From: Vibrio sp. Hep-1b-8
GTDB taxonomy: Bacteria; Pseudomonadota; Gammaproteobacteria; Enterobacterales; Vibrionaceae
NCBI RefSeq assembly: GCF_006124995.1
Contig: NZ_QEWN01000108.1
Location: 62,001-126,000 of the forward strand
Length of the DNA stretch: 64,000 nt
Reading direction: 5' to 3'
Shown: positions 11,901-18,754 of the stretch, piece after piece
Numbering within the stretch: position 1 is the first letter of the stretch
Layout of the letters: each line of letters opens with the position of its first letter
The notes under the pieces: model-generated
Seen by the model: only the letters and a program-made list of their open reading frames with translations
What the model was told of the DNA's origin: nothing
Databases searched by the model: none
Program-made: the position numbers and the translations under genes

Positions 11901-13546
11901 TTGTTGGCGATGCACTAACGGTCGGTAAGGTAGTTTTGGATAGCGCGAAAATTATCTATGTAGCAGACGCAAACAACATAGTTTCAACCGATTTAGCGCT
12001 AAGTTCATTAACTCCTACCGAACAAACTGCGTTGGCACATACAGGAAACGGTGTAAGTGAACTAGATCGAAATGGAATTACAATTTCGGGTGGCACGTTC
12101 GATGAAGTAAATAAGGTATTTGAAACTGATTCTAATGCCACTATCAAGTACGATGACACTAATGGTCAAGAGGGTTTATTCGTAAGTAGTAAGCATGACT
12201 CCGGTAAAGGTTTGGAAACTGGGCGTGGAGAGTATGTTTCAATTTCTTCCAATGAAGGTGATATTTCTTCTGCTACGTTGTCATTCGCTAGTTTACAGGG
12301 GCAGTTCAATGGAAATAATCCGCATGCAACACTAGTTGCTTATTTGTTCCATAATGGGCAGTTTGTCGCTGAAGTTGGCCCATTGAAGATCTTAGAGAGC
12401 TCCAAGCATGCAGGGTATGCAACGATTAAACCTGATGAGGGTATCTTCGATGAAATTCGTTTAGTAGTTAATAATTCGACACCAAGTAAGGGAGCAGGAT
12501 TTAACCTAGCTGATGTAGAACTGGACGTTACTGGTGTGGAAGATATCAATGATGAGTTCAAATACTCAGCCATAGATTCAGATGACCAGAGTAGTATCAG
12601 TGAACCATTGGTAAATGGAAGCATTGGTACAGTTCAAGTGAGTGCATCTAAAATAATTGGCTCAGATAGTGGTGGTATTGATAATGTTAATGCATCCGGT
12701 TCAGTACTGACCTGGCCATCTTCTGCAGCAGTTATAGCTGAAGGAGAGAGCCATACATCTCACCATTATGATAATGTCAATGGCATAGCAATAGATGTAG
12801 GCATCGGTGGCGATGTAGTTCAACTCGGTTCTGGCAGTGATACCATTTATCTTGGTGATAGTGCTTCACAAGTGTACCCTAAGGATGATGCATTTGATAA
12901 CGTTCTCTCCACGTTTGCTCGTGAAAATATAGGAAGTTTAAATGATGCAAATGGTTCTGAAGATAGCGGGTTACTTGTAACTAAAGAAAGTAAAGAAGGG
13001 CTTGATATCGCACAAGGTGGTGGTGGTAACGATCACATTTATGGAGAAGGTGGCTCAGATATTATTTTCGGCGGCACGGGGCATGATTACCTAGACGGTG
13101 GCATTGGTAATGATGCTGTACGTGGCGGTTCAGGCGACGACATTATCATTGGTGGCGAAGGTAACGATTTCCTTACTGGTGACAGTGGTGAAGACATCTT
13201 CCAGTTCATTGATCAAGGTGCAGGTATTCGAGATGGTGAAGTCGACAGAATTACCGACTTTACCAAAGGCGTGGATAAGATAGATATCTCTGATCTGCTT
13301 CATACCGATGAGAATGATACGATTGACTCTTTGTTTGCTAACAAAGAAGTTGGTTTAGCTGTCAATGGTAGTGACCTTACTCTAACTTTGTCAGAGAGAG
13401 GTGACGATGTTGGTGAACGTAGCCAGAAAGTCGTAATTGAAGGTGGTGCTAACGAATATCGCGACTATATTTCAGGCAGTTCTATTACCGACACTAGCGC
13501 AATCCTAAACGACTTACTGAAGGTATACGACACAACTAACCACTAA
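2909..13546 (+). CDS. Giant LapA-like RTX adhesin with retention module and type I secretion tail
   Basis: A 3545-residue secreted adhesin. Residues 1-95 (MGFGTYVAVGNLAANQ...) match the N-terminal retention module of LapA-type adhesins; TAAG at 94-97 is the form of the LapG dialanine cleavage site. From about 169 to 735 come five VCBS/Ig-like repeats ending in V-T-x-x-N-D; repeats 3 and 4 are near copies. Possible jelly-roll ligand-binding inserts lie near 749-917, 1330-1508, 1550-1713 and 2624-2801. Cadherin-like repeats follow 923, three Calx-beta-like domains span about 1809-2221, and a DUF4114-like segment (DDNDFNDIVIKV) ends near 2371. RTX nonapeptides (GGxGNDxxx) occupy about 3370-3433, then a T1SS C-terminal signal region. 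Predicted role: calcium-dependent surface retention, biofilm or host/particle binding, released by a periplasmic LapG protease when c-di-GMP is low. No LapD/LapG or ABC exporter is in the window. Domain borders are approximate. Confidence 0.93.
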   Translation: MGFGTYVAVGNLAANQIIVIDANGNVRVLVEGELPKPGEVIVQGNPEFAEDQQLQVNLVGDNGENQDISAEIADIFAALEEGQDPTELGEDFATAAGGQSGSSLTASTTVARDAAETIASTNFDTSGFESLGLSQTQSLALLEQFRLFNPIFVDLNNDPLGDSLAVITDEDTPISGTLTATDQNAQDILTFSQSSAPANGTAIVNPDGTWTYTPNENYNGPDSFTVIVNDGNGGTDTLVVNIDVTPVNDAPVAEPENRSLLEDQVITGSMTATDVDLPDGESLVFTTTSEVEGLTLNPDGSYTFDASSYDRLAEGEELKIEVPVTVTDDLGATDTTTLTIIVTGKNDIPELKVSYKDQGSVEEDQEPSILSTSGTFTVSDVDLLDTHTFKLADSGAVSSNSADYAADMSNAELLALNDAIANGLTFNDSDKSWDFNLDNSLVQFLAEGEKLTITYKVQAVDSSDGRSEAQDVTITVTGTNDLPKLSVSYDANGAVKEDQDSSVLTTSGTFTVADVDASDTHTFKLADSDAVSSNSADYAADLSGAELLALNDAIANGLTFNDSDKSWDFSLDNALVQFLAKDETITITYKVQVVDSANGESTTEDIYITVTGTNDTPIARNDSNAIGENTTLNVTELNGLLKNDSDIDGDKLEVIGIRTGAENATNSESGIVGSELAGSFGTLTVNADGSYKYVADNAESLKVGETVSETFTYTISDGQGGTDTATLTITVTGTNDGPKANDDKYGVETTTLLFSESFEHMANTGKWTVVSGDQLDDWNGTNGLEIQRDGLIAKATDGDYIAELDAHQNTAITTSINTAGQDSVRVEFDYNPRRDGDSSSDMKFTFGAETITVHADGTVSGSDISNVQIVGPDSDGWYKVTAEFDVQGDSTDLTFAGAGKSDSYGALLDNITVTGVNKPNLTTPEDTTIEITFAELLANDTDVDGDVLSIVEGSIVSPTHGQLEVDYENEVIKFKPDANYNGDATFKYQITDRNGGYDDATVTLNVTPVNDAPEFTNEKYPNGGYEFSYDEGIDGTTVIGTVTAEDIDNTQDELSFSFKSGNAQGWFEIDDQGRITLTDAGVDSLANDFDVTANIHNLVVTVSDGTDSVDTTVKLTENNLNDEDTKFDSDKVSFNYQENFKPDVTIGTVTATDKDGDNISYSIALGDNVYIDGKPLYQVDANTGEISLTADGAAAFTNDYEVTGNSHVIKVTATGTDGKGQPTVGTVHVTLNETDDETDNKPLAKDFIISLDAQGNSNVLFDSSDASSDQISDKEDDRDGEPLSVVITERPDSGKLYYVEGDNKTEVVVGQKYANPNNIVYEDDQESTGFFLGLNDTSNLEKGKESTTDFHNWGERVSATEHVLEFADGDKVTITSETRDGAPGKALVQDNADQGHMGFGISVGRDQGIDTDEVIRIDFASRPAASVTLGLSGLGGWFAPNAADNVISRAEITVTFDYGDRTEQEAFFYDDTHNNQTVTIVAPEGAEIVSVEASTKGPGNWELTSLEAKASDSFDYKAVDSDGNESDVKTVTIAEGNTAPFANDDPDGYSINLGSLNNDDWSGYESVVSAHYQGSDKAVNISMDGDLKMGVDSDANGGPGAQIQYNRETGVSEQLVFDLAKPSTEFSFTVSNLIKNEGGRGNHEQGKWVAYFGDTAVASGMFTANEAGNTGSYSFDTNGEFAFDRVVFEAVDFVEVPARGTDSSDYFVTGFSASSDGGVHVIEQDPDGTTEFRIPVSELLSNDGDVDGDEIRITYVFGEQNGDAYIDGDEVVFNLDRDHVGPAEFKYQITDDKGGFAEATVKVIVNPVEPNDVTVKSIEGTDAQEGDNLVYKVILSEGPLSAQSFKLTYGGANDSADKQADVDLTKVVFTNGVKFENGQITVPVGVSSFSILVPALKDGTYENPETFSVTLGEGSDAVSDSATISNIDELELTVQSTSDVAEGSKAVFSVSLSNPSSENIDVSLAISLDGDATSAEQADFKDISELFTAYYLEPQLPGEPLRVELEIVIKDGKPTVTIPNGETEIFVEVATKDDSVFEGAEDFTLVVTDESGYVSNDSASDEATILDDGTDPDGPQGPQVGNDDRPVVERISDIEIEEGKSGTFVVELSNSSELKTTIEMSLNDGSAVSVDGQPTEGDFNASSVIVTFGEGANKQSETVEVINGKFVVSVPEGHESFTVQVATNQDAHSDNNEKFSISGNATHQQDAVTGVATIVDNEAPMVDLNGVLYDIEYVSEGAGYSNVFGYYIYDEESDTQQLHVLISNNNDQSLKPGTLLDSPLSSIDNLELFLIPNGFSKIASEDLNKLELNDQGQLVVDGEVKSRIPVYKSTDEDHQISTTVDADGNLVLSFDDQKGQGNDDNDFNDIVIKVSKVDTDGINFDSSYVEGGEAAIADIDADVFDDKDVIQSMNVTLTNAKDGDNLTWAENSGFNVVKTVTGTSIALVITHPSGSVSANEFEAFLKSIRFVNSSDTPDEETRLVDVTVSDGVNQSETATASISVTDTDELSFNNVAGLEDRFIDLNISVADAATSVSTIELSGIPQGATVVVDGVESTVGNSGLIVVGIDDIDSVKVKAPEHSDVNFEITVTAKDGNNVVETGSIYVDVHPDADKPILKIGDFEKVAAIDFEDVVLNNSGHPSWDSGIAINDVAGAGTIGEWKTSNAGQHVEVGTEGTYLSGSSTNQVMEIEGEVGDKVLYTDMDLVAGRFYNFQFDIAARNDVDPSDSDMEVSLYKLDDFGNPIADSKVTLYDFIAERVGDGWQKGTFTLPVEDSGKYRLVLEADEADSTGAIIDNIQFTAVDNYGYEDSFIKLSEISASLVDVEDRSETLTIELQGLPVGAVLIDGTGPNANKYIVTETNKNDKIDVTDWNLAQLQVKVLDPSTFDIKVIATATESDTNKDDDVHVDHGDLGGKLTNASEATINVTVLERPQGPVDTNERPIANDFTVTSDTNVANVNFAPHATDSEDDASTSDNKHTSVRIEELPEHGKLYEVNDKGEIVGDALTVGKVVLDSAKIIYVADANNIVSTDLALSSLTPTEQTALAHTGNGVSELDRNGITISGGTFDEVNKVFETDSNATIKYDDTNGQEGLFVSSKHDSGKGLETGRGEYVSISSNEGDISSATLSFASLQGQFNGNNPHATLVAYLFHNGQFVAEVGPLKILESSKHAGYATIKPDEGIFDEIRLVVNNSTPSKGAGFNLADVELDVTGVEDINDEFKYSAIDSDDQSSISEPLVNGSIGTVQVSASKIIGSDSGGIDNVNASGSVLTWPSSAAVIAEGESHTSHHYDNVNGIAIDVGIGGDVVQLGSGSDTIYLGDSASQVYPKDDAFDNVLSTFARENIGSLNDANGSEDSGLLVTKESKEGLDIAQGGGGNDHIYGEGGSDIIFGGTGHDYLDGGIGNDAVRGGSGDDIIIGGEGNDFLTGDSGEDIFQFIDQGAGIRDGEVDRITDFTKGVDKIDISDLLHTDENDTIDSLFANKEVGLAVNGSDLTLTLSERGDDVGERSQKVVIEGGANEYRDYISGSSITDTSAILNDLLKVYDTTNH
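3953..4753 (+). repeat. Tandem duplicated adhesin module, 399-bp period
   Basis: Two adjacent modules (residues about 349-481 and 482-615) are nearly identical over a central block; for example the stretch encoding NSADYAAD and LLALNDAIANGLTF recurs 399 bases later with only scattered substitutions. The period is exactly 133 codons, so copy number can change without breaking the frame. Confidence 0.85.
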
Positions 13547-13550
13547 ATCC

Positions 13551-13574
13551 AAAAGGGCCGCAAGGCCCTTTTTT
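13551..13574 (+). terminator. Terminator of the adhesin gene
   Basis: AAAAGGGCC-GCAA-GGCCCTTTTTT directly after the adhesin stop codon: a 7 to 9-bp stem, GCAA tetraloop and T6 run. Confidence 0.9.
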
Positions 13575-13611
13575 AATCCTCGTTACTTAGGCTGTCTATC
13601 TTTCAGCACCA

Positions 13612-13647
13612 GTAAAAAGAAAGGGTTGACACCAAATGTCAACCCTT
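13612..13647 (-). terminator. Terminator of rlmI
   Basis: Perfect 10-bp inverted repeat AAGGGTTGAC / GTCAACCCTT (13621-13630, 13638-13647). On the minus strand it is followed by TCTTTTTAC. It lies beyond the heptamer array that forms the rlmI 3' region. Confidence 0.8.
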
Positions 13648-13656
13648 CAGAATTTT

Positions 13657-13770
13657 CTCGCAACTCGCAACTCGCAACTCGCAACTCGCAACTCGCAACT
13701 CGCAACTCGCAACTCGCAACTCGCAACTCGCAACTCGCAACTCGCAACTCGCAACTCGCAACTCGCAACT
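13657..13770. repeat. Heptanucleotide tandem array (GCAACTC)n
   Basis: About 16 uninterrupted copies of the 7-bp unit GCAACTC (GAGTTGC on the other strand). The array begins within the rlmI stop codon (TAG at 13771-13769 on the minus strand) and ends nine bases before the rlmI terminator hairpin. Because 7 is not divisible by 3 the array reads as a 7-residue periodic peptide (RVASCEL) in open frames, which are artefacts rather than genes. Confidence 0.97.
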
Positions 13771-14962
13771 ACAACACCTTACAAGCAAACCCCTTGAGGT
13801 AGAAACCTTCAGGATAAGCGCTGTCAGTTGGGTGGTCAGCCGCTTGTTCAAAGCGTTCGACAAACTTGACTTGGCGACCCGAATCGACAGCAGCGTCGGC
13901 AATCACTTTCTGGAATAGCTCACCACTCATTAAGCCTGAGCAAGAGTAGGTCAGTAGTGTGCCACCAGGTTTAAGGATCTGCATAGCCAGCATATTGATA
14001 TCTTTATAGCCGTTAGCACCTGAAGTTAGATTGTTTTTGCTGGACACAAACTTAGGCGGGTCCATGATTACAACATCAAATTTGGTGCCTTGATCGCGAT
14101 ATTCGCGCAACAACTTAAATACGTCGGCATTGAGGAATACCGCGCGTTTTTTAGAGATATCAAACTCGTTGAGTTCAGCGTTGTACTTAGCAGTATCTAG
14201 CGCAGGCTGAGAGACATCCGCGTTGATCACACGTTTGGCACCGCCTTTAAGAGCGTACAAGCCAAAGCCACCGGTGTACGAGAAACAGTTAAGCACTTCT
14301 TTGTCTTTAACGTATTTCATCGCTTGCTGGCGACTGTCGCGTTGATCGAGGTAGAAGCCGGTTTTGTGGCCTTCGATAATATCCACGCTGATCTTTACAC
14401 CGTTTTCTTCAATGACTACTGAGCGTGGTGGCTGTTCACCGTGCAATACACCCGTTGTCTCCTCAAGACCTTCTTTCTTACGTACTGCCACGTCTGAGCG
14501 CTCGTAGATGTTGCAATCAGGGAACACTTTTAATAGCGCATCAACAAGGGTTTGCTTGTGGTACTCTGCACCAGCGCTCAGCAGTTGGCATACCAAGTAG
14601 TTCTGAAACTTATCGATTGTGATACCTGGTAGGCCATCAGATTCAGCCGCAATCAAACGGTATCCGGTTAAACCGTCACGCTCGATGATGTCTTCACGCA
14701 GCAGTTGCGCGTCTTGAATGCGTTTAACAAAGAAATCGGTGTTGATGTCTTGTTTGTCAAAACTCCAGACTCGTGCACGAATCTGAGAGTTTGGTGAGTA
14801 GGCCGCTTTCGCCAGCCACTTTCCATCGTGAGTGAAGACATCAACCGTTTCACCTAATGTCGGTTCACCCTCAACACGGTGGATACCACGAGAGAATACC
14901 CATGGGTGTTTACGGCGGAGTGATTTATCACGGCCTTTGACTAGATAGATAGCTGGAGTCAT
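13769..14962 (-). CDS. rlmI: 23S rRNA m5C1962 methyltransferase RlmI
   Basis: A 397-residue class I SAM-dependent methyltransferase that makes 5-methylcytosine 1962 in 23S rRNA. An N-terminal PUA domain ([19 protein letters not shown], residues 4-22 of this start) precedes a Rossmann domain with the SAM-binding [15 protein letters not shown] motif and the VVIMDPPKF catalytic-region motif; TYSCS carries a further conserved cysteine. I chose ATG at 14962 because it aligns with the family start; an in-frame TTG at 14989 would add nine residues with no better ribosome site. In E. coli rlmI (yccW) lies beside yccX, yccK and yccA, and the same set follows here, although the strands differ. Its 3' end runs straight into the heptamer array. 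Confidence 0.95.
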   Translation of the reverse strand: MTPAIYLVKGRDKSLRRKHPWVFSRGIHRVEGEPTLGETVDVFTHDGKWLAKAAYSPNSQIRARVWSFDKQDINTDFFVKRIQDAQLLREDIIERDGLTGYRLIAAESDGLPGITIDKFQNYLVCQLLSAGAEYHKQTLVDALLKVFPDCNIYERSDVAVRKKEGLEETTGVLHGEQPPRSVVIEENGVKISVDIIEGHKTGFYLDQRDSRQQAMKYVKDKEVLNCFSYTGGFGLYALKGGAKRVINADVSQPALDTAKYNAELNEFDISKKRAVFLNADVFKLLREYRDQGTKFDVVIMDPPKFVSSKNNLTSGANGYKDINMLAMQILKPGGTLLTYSCSGLMSGELFQKVIADAAVDSGRQVKFVERFEQAADHPTDSAYPEGFYLKGFACKVL

Positions 14963-15030
14963 TGGTTTACTCAATTGTTTGTTTTTCAAGGTGGGGTATT
15001 TTCAAGGAACTACTAGGGAAAAGCAAATAA

Positions 15031-15054
15031 AAGAGCCGCTTAAAAGCGGCTCTT
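15031..15054 (-). terminator. Orphan hairpin terminator
   Basis: Perfect 10-bp stem AAGAGCCGCT / AGCGGCTCTT with a 4-base loop. On the minus strand it is followed by TTATTTGCTTTT, so it would terminate leftward transcription, yet no minus-strand gene is evident upstream between here and acyP. Just before it a short minus-strand frame ends at TAA (complement of 15059-15061). Confidence 0.65.
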
Positions 15055-15267
15055 GAGGTTAGGCTTTAAGGTCTGTTAGCAGTGACTCCATCTGGTCACT
15101 CTGACTTCAGAGCTGGGTGATGTTAGCATTGGTAATAGTTAAAGCGATCTGAAGAGCTGAATGGTGCGAAATATCCAACACGGTATGATTGCGAATATAT
15201 CGACCACAGATTCGTATTGGAATGAATTGATTAATTACTTAAAGTCTAACGGTGGGAGGCGTAAATC

Positions 15268-15540
15268 ATGCAGGAGTGCAGTGCGAAGTTTATCGTTTCA
15301 GGAATAGTGCAAGGTGTAGGGTTTCGTTACCACACTTCGTATCAGGGGAAAAAGTTAGGCCTCGTTGGCTACGCTAAGAACCTCAACAATGGTGACGTAG
15401 AAGTCGTGGTTTGTGGGGCGCAAGAGAAAATTGATGAGATGGCTGACTGGCTGACTCAAGGGCCTAAAACATCAAGTGTTGACCATGTTCAAAGACAGAG
15501 CGTTTCCTACAAGCCATACAAAGGATTTCAGATCCTGTAG
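15268..15540 (+). CDS. acyP: Acylphosphatase
   Basis: A 90-residue protein that hydrolyses carboxyl-phosphate bonds of acylphosphates such as acetyl phosphate. It has the full family fold signature: [12 protein letters not shown] with catalytic Arg20, and [13 protein letters not shown] with catalytic Asn38. The ATG at 15268 follows GGGAGG by seven bases, a strong ribosome site. It corresponds to E. coli yccX, and its neighbours rlmI, tusE and yccA are the same as in E. coli. It converges with tusE; only 29 bases separate the two stop codons. Confidence 0.96.
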   Translation: MQECSAKFIVSGIVQGVGFRYHTSYQGKKLGLVGYAKNLNNGDVEVVVCGAQEKIDEMADWLTQGPKTSSVDHVQRQSVSYKPYKGFQIL

Positions 15541-15569
15541 CGTGGCAACAGGATCACAATCGCATCTTT

Positions 15570-15899
15570 TTATAAGCACTTGGCAGGCTTAGGCAGACCC
15601 GCTAATTTGGTAGCCTGTTTAGCTGGCCCTTGTTTAAATAGCTTAAACAGATATTTGCTGTTGCCTTTCTCCGGGCCGTGGGCTTTTTCCATCGCCTTAA
15701 CCAGCATTCGAACGGCTGGAGATGTGTTGAATTCTTCATAAAAATCACGCACGAAATGAACCACTTCAAGATGGGCTTCAGTTAGCTTAATGCCTTCTTG
15801 TTGAGCCAATATCTCTATCATGCCTTCTTCCCACTGAGTATGGTCTAGTAGGTAGCCTTGAGCGTCAGTTTCGATTTGTTTGTCGTTATACTCAAACAT
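15570..15899 (-). CDS. tusE: Sulfurtransferase TusE (DsrC family)
   Basis: A 109-residue protein of the DsrC/TusE family that accepts persulfide sulfur from the TusBCD complex and passes it to MnmA for 2-thiolation of tRNA wobble uridine. The penultimate Cys108 (KPAKCL) is the expected sulfur-carrying residue on the flexible C-terminal arm; the single conserved cysteine argues for TusE rather than dissimilatory DsrC. ATG at 15899 starts the standard MFEYN... sequence; a longer frame to 15968 runs over the upstream terminator and is unlikely to be used. It corresponds to E. coli yccK and sits next to yccA and acyP. Confidence 0.95.
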   Translation of the reverse strand: MFEYNDKQIETDAQGYLLDHTQWEEGMIEILAQQEGIKLTEAHLEVVHFVRDFYEEFNTSPAVRMLVKAMEKAHGPEKGNSKYLFKLFKQGPAKQATKLAGLPKPAKCL

Positions 15900-15973
15900 C
15901 TTAACGATCCTAAATAGTTTGATATTCAATAGGGTAGCGCAGCATACCGCGATTGGACAATATGGCAAGAAAG

Positions 15974-16006
15974 AAAAAGCCCGAAAGATAAACTTTCGGG
16001 CTTTTT
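15974..16006. terminator. Terminator between yccA and tusE
   Basis: 14-bp inverted repeat AAAAAGCCCGAAAG / CTTTCGGGCTTTTT with a 5-base loop, flanked by A and T tracts. It ends the leftward yccA transcript 23 bases after its stop. Confidence 0.9.
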
Positions 16007-16028
16007 GGTGTTTGATTAAACGTTAATC

Positions 16029-16691
16029 TTAATCGTCATTCATGATGCCAAGGATGCTTAGCAGGCTGATGAAGATGTTGTAGATTGAAACGTAAAGCGT
16101 AATCGTCGCTGAAATGTAATTTGTCTCACCGCCACGGATGATGCCTTGAGTCGTCATCAGGATCGCCATGGTAGAGAACACGATGAACAGGCTGCTTAGT
16201 GCCAGATGTAGAATCGTTGACTGGATAAAGAAGCTCGCAATCATACCTACAACCAGTACGACAAACAATGACATCATCAAACCGCCCATCATAGACAGGT
16301 CACGGCGTGTCGTTAGAGCATAAGCAGATGCAGCCATGAAGGACAGAGCAGTACCGCCAAGTGCCGTTAGGATCACATCGCCCATTCCTGCGCCAATGTA
16401 TGCGTTAAGGATTGGACCAAGCGTGTAGCCTAGGAAACCAGTAAACAGGAAGGTAAATACCAAACCCATGCTATTATTACGGTTCTTTTCGGTTAGGAAT
16501 AGCAGACCGTAGAAGCCAACAAGTGTGATGATGATGCCCGGACGAGGAAGATTCATCGCCATAGAAACACCAGCAACCACTGCAGACCAAAGCAGAGTCA
16601 TAGAGAGTAGAGCGTAAGTATTACGCAATACTTTGTTTGTTTGCAGAGCACTTTCTTGCGTTGAAGTGCGGGTAAACATAGGACTGTTCAT
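16029..16691 (-). CDS. yccA: YccA, Bax inhibitor-1 family inner membrane protein
   Basis: A 220-residue protein with seven predicted transmembrane helices and the acidic C-terminus typical of bacterial Bax inhibitor-1 homologues (ends GIMNDD). In E. coli YccA is a substrate and modulator of the FtsH protease acting with HflKC in the inner membrane; that role is inferred here from homology. Four helices are readily visible at about residues 25-45, 52-70, 78-98 and 105-128, with three more to the C-terminus. It is followed by a terminator before tusE, so the two are probably separately transcribed although the order is as in E. coli. Confidence 0.93.
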   Translation of the reverse strand: MNSPMFTRTSTQESALQTNKVLRNTYALLSMTLLWSAVVAGVSMAMNLPRPGIIITLVGFYGLLFLTEKNRNNSMGLVFTFLFTGFLGYTLGPILNAYIGAGMGDVILTALGGTALSFMAASAYALTTRRDLSMMGGLMMSLFVVLVVGMIASFFIQSTILHLALSSLFIVFSTMAILMTTQGIIRGGETNYISATITLYVSIYNIFISLLSILGIMNDD

Positions 16692-16844
16692 AATCTTCCT
16701 CGTAAGGTTTTATGTTTATATCTACATTTATGAGGTTTAATGACCAAAAGATCAAGCCCCAAGTCAGTTAGTAGTAGATAAAATAATAATAGAAATAAAA
16801 ACTTATGTATTTTGAAAGATGTAACACAATATAACAACTGCAAA

Positions 16845-16862
16845 GGGCGACCGAAGTCGCCC
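16845..16862 (-). terminator. Probable terminator of the aap operon
   Basis: GGGCGAC / GTCGCCC 7-bp stem with a UUCG loop on the minus strand, followed by TTTGCAGTTGTT. The T-run is short, so termination may be weak. It lies 23 bases after the aapP stop. Confidence 0.65.
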
Positions 16863-16885
16863 CTGTGTTATGCCATCTTTAGAAA

Positions 16886-17635
16886 TTAGTGGTGCAGGAT
16901 CTGAGCAAGGAAATTTTGCGTTCGATCTGACTGTGGGTTTTCGAAGAACTCAATTGGGTTGTTCTCTTCAATAATCTCACCCGCATCCATAAAGATAACA
17001 CGGTCAGCCACTTCTTTAGCAAAGCCCATTTCGTGTGTTACACACAACATGGTCATGCCTTCTCCGGCTAACTCAACCATAACGTCAAGTACTTCACGAA
17101 CCATCTCTGGGTCAAGTGCCGACGTTGGTTCATCAAACAGCATCACTTGCGGGCTCATACAAAGTGAGCGAGCAATGGCAACACGCTGCTGCTGACCACC
17201 AGATAGTTGGCCTGGATATTTATCGGCTTGATCTGGAATCTTAACGCGTTCTAGATATTTCATCGCAATCGCTTCAGCTTCCTCCTTAGGCATTTTTTTC
17301 ACCCAAATTGGAGCCAGCGTACAGTTTTCTAAAACAGTTAGGTGAGGGAACAGGTTGAAGTGTTGGAAACACATACCAACTTCGCGACGAACGGCCTCAA
17401 TGTTTTTCAGATCTTCAGTCAGCTCATTGCCAGAAACGATAATCTGTCCCTTTTGGTGTTCTTCCAAACGGTTAATACAGCGAATCATGGTGGATTTGCC
17501 AGAACCAGAAGGGCCACAAATAACGATTTTTTCGCCTTTCTTAACGTTTAGGTTGATGTTTTTCAGTACGTGGAATTCGCCGTACCACTTGTTCATATCC
17601 TTTATTTGGATCATGTAATCTTGTTGTTGCGTCAT
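16886..17635 (-). CDS. aapP: General L-amino acid ABC transporter ATPase AapP
   Basis: A 249-residue polar amino acid ABC ATPase that powers import through the AapQ/AapM permease pair. Visible: Walker [10 protein letters not shown] (41-49), Q-loop region [12 protein letters not shown], signature [15 protein letters not shown], Walker [14 protein letters not shown] and the switch histidine in VTHEMGFA. I start it at ATG 17635, which gives the family-length protein; the frame stays open upstream into aapM but without family sequence. It is the last gene of the four-gene operon aapJ-aapQ-aapM-aapP and is followed by a hairpin terminator. Specificity for broad L-amino acids is inferred from the operon type, not from residues. 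Confidence 0.95.
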   Translation of the reverse strand: MTQQQDYMIQIKDMNKWYGEFHVLKNINLNVKKGEKIVICGPSGSGKSTMIRCINRLEEHQKGQIIVSGNELTEDLKNIEAVRREVGMCFQHFNLFPHLTVLENCTLAPIWVKKMPKEEAEAIAMKYLERVKIPDQADKYPGQLSGGQQQRVAIARSLCMSPQVMLFDEPTSALDPEMVREVLDVMVELAGEGMTMLCVTHEMGFAKEVADRVIFMDAGEIIEENNPIEFFENPQSDRTQNFLAQILHH

Positions 17636-17655
17636 AATACGTCCTTGAGCTCTAA

Positions 17656-18753
17656 TTATCGTTTGTGACCGGTATGAAGTTTGTTTTCTAGCCAGATCGA
17701 ATATCTCGACATGCCGAAACAAAATACCCAGAACACTAACGCGACAAATACATAACTTTCCGTTGCAAAGCCTAACCACTCAGGGTCAGTGTTTGCAGCT
17801 TGTCCGATACCCAGTACGTCAAACATACCGATGATAAGCACCAGACTAGTGTCTTTGAACAATCCGATAAAGGTGTTCACGATAGATGGGATAGTAATCT
17901 TCAGTGCTTGTGGAAGAATAATCAGCCCCATTTTTTTCCAATAACTTAGACCTAACGCGTCTGCGGCTTCGTATTGTCCTTTTGGAATAGCTTGAAGACC
18001 ACCACGAACCACTTCCGCCATGTAGGCAGCACTAAACATCACCACACCAATCAATGCGCGGATAAGTTTGTCTGTTTCTGAACCTTCAGAAAGGAACAGG
18101 GGCAGCATAACTGAAGCCATAAACAGAACCGTGATAAGAGGTACACCACGCCATACTTCAATGTAGACAGTACACATACTGCGAATGATCGGCATTTCTG
18201 AACGGCGCCCTAGTGCCAGAGCAACGCCGATAGGTAGCGAAACGACAATACCGACAAGTGCGATAATCAGTGTAACCAACAAGCCACCCCATTTGTGCGT
18301 CTCGACAACTTCCAGACCAAATACACCGCCATAAAGTAAAGCAGCAATGATAAATGGGTAGACGTTTACTAAGAATAACCAAATCCATAGACGCTTAGGT
18401 GTTTTCTCGTAAGCCAGCAATACCGTAAAGATAGCCAGTGTCACGTAGAAAAACTGAGGTCGCCAAAGCTCGTCGGAAGGGTAGAAACCATACATAAATT
18501 GGTCCCAGCGAACGCTGATAAATACCCAGCACGCACCCTCACGACTACATGCGTCACGAGTTGTGCCAACCCAGTCTGCATTGAGAATAGCCCAGTTAAA
18601 CACGTCCCATAGTACCATCGCGGATAAAACGGCGAGGATAATTGTTACGACTGAGTTTATTGGACCATTAAATAGGTTTTTTCTTAGCCAACCTACCAGA
18701 CCAACCGTATTTGCAGGCGGCGGAAGGCTAGGCTGAAATTGATGTACTTTCAT
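17656..18753 (-). CDS. aapM: General L-amino acid ABC transporter permease AapM
   Basis: A 365-residue inner-membrane permease of the HisMQ family. It has the long form typical of AapM, with an N-terminal extension and extra helices (residues 25-160) before the core BPD_transp_1 domain. The EAA loop is visible as [23 protein letters not shown]. It starts one base after the aapQ stop, so translation is probably coupled. With AapQ it forms the heterodimeric channel to which AapP docks. The unusual cysteine-containing loop ([12 protein letters not shown], residues 68-79) lies outside the core domain and would be periplasmic. Confidence 0.94.
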   Translation of the reverse strand: MKVHQFQPSLPPPANTVGLVGWLRKNLFNGPINSVVTIILAVLSAMVLWDVFNWAILNADWVGTTRDACSREGACWVFISVRWDQFMYGFYPSDELWRPQFFYVTLAIFTVLLAYEKTPKRLWIWLFLVNVYPFIIAALLYGGVFGLEVVETHKWGGLLVTLIIALVGIVVSLPIGVALALGRRSEMPIIRSMCTVYIEVWRGVPLITVLFMASVMLPLFLSEGSETDKLIRALIGVVMFSAAYMAEVVRGGLQAIPKGQYEAADALGLSYWKKMGLIILPQALKITIPSIVNTFIGLFKDTSLVLIIGMFDVLGIGQAANTDPEWLGFATESYVFVALVFWVFCFGMSRYSIWLENKLHTGHKR

Positions 18754-18754
18754 T

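Noticed and set aside
13583-13902. Minus-strand frames encoding RVASCEL repeats
   Set aside because: They are translations of the 7-bp tandem array, which by arithmetic gives 7-residue periodic peptides; there is no start signal or protein-like context.
15081-15098. GTGAC...GTCAC resembling matS near 15.1 kb
   Set aside because: The spacer is eight bases, whereas matS needs three.
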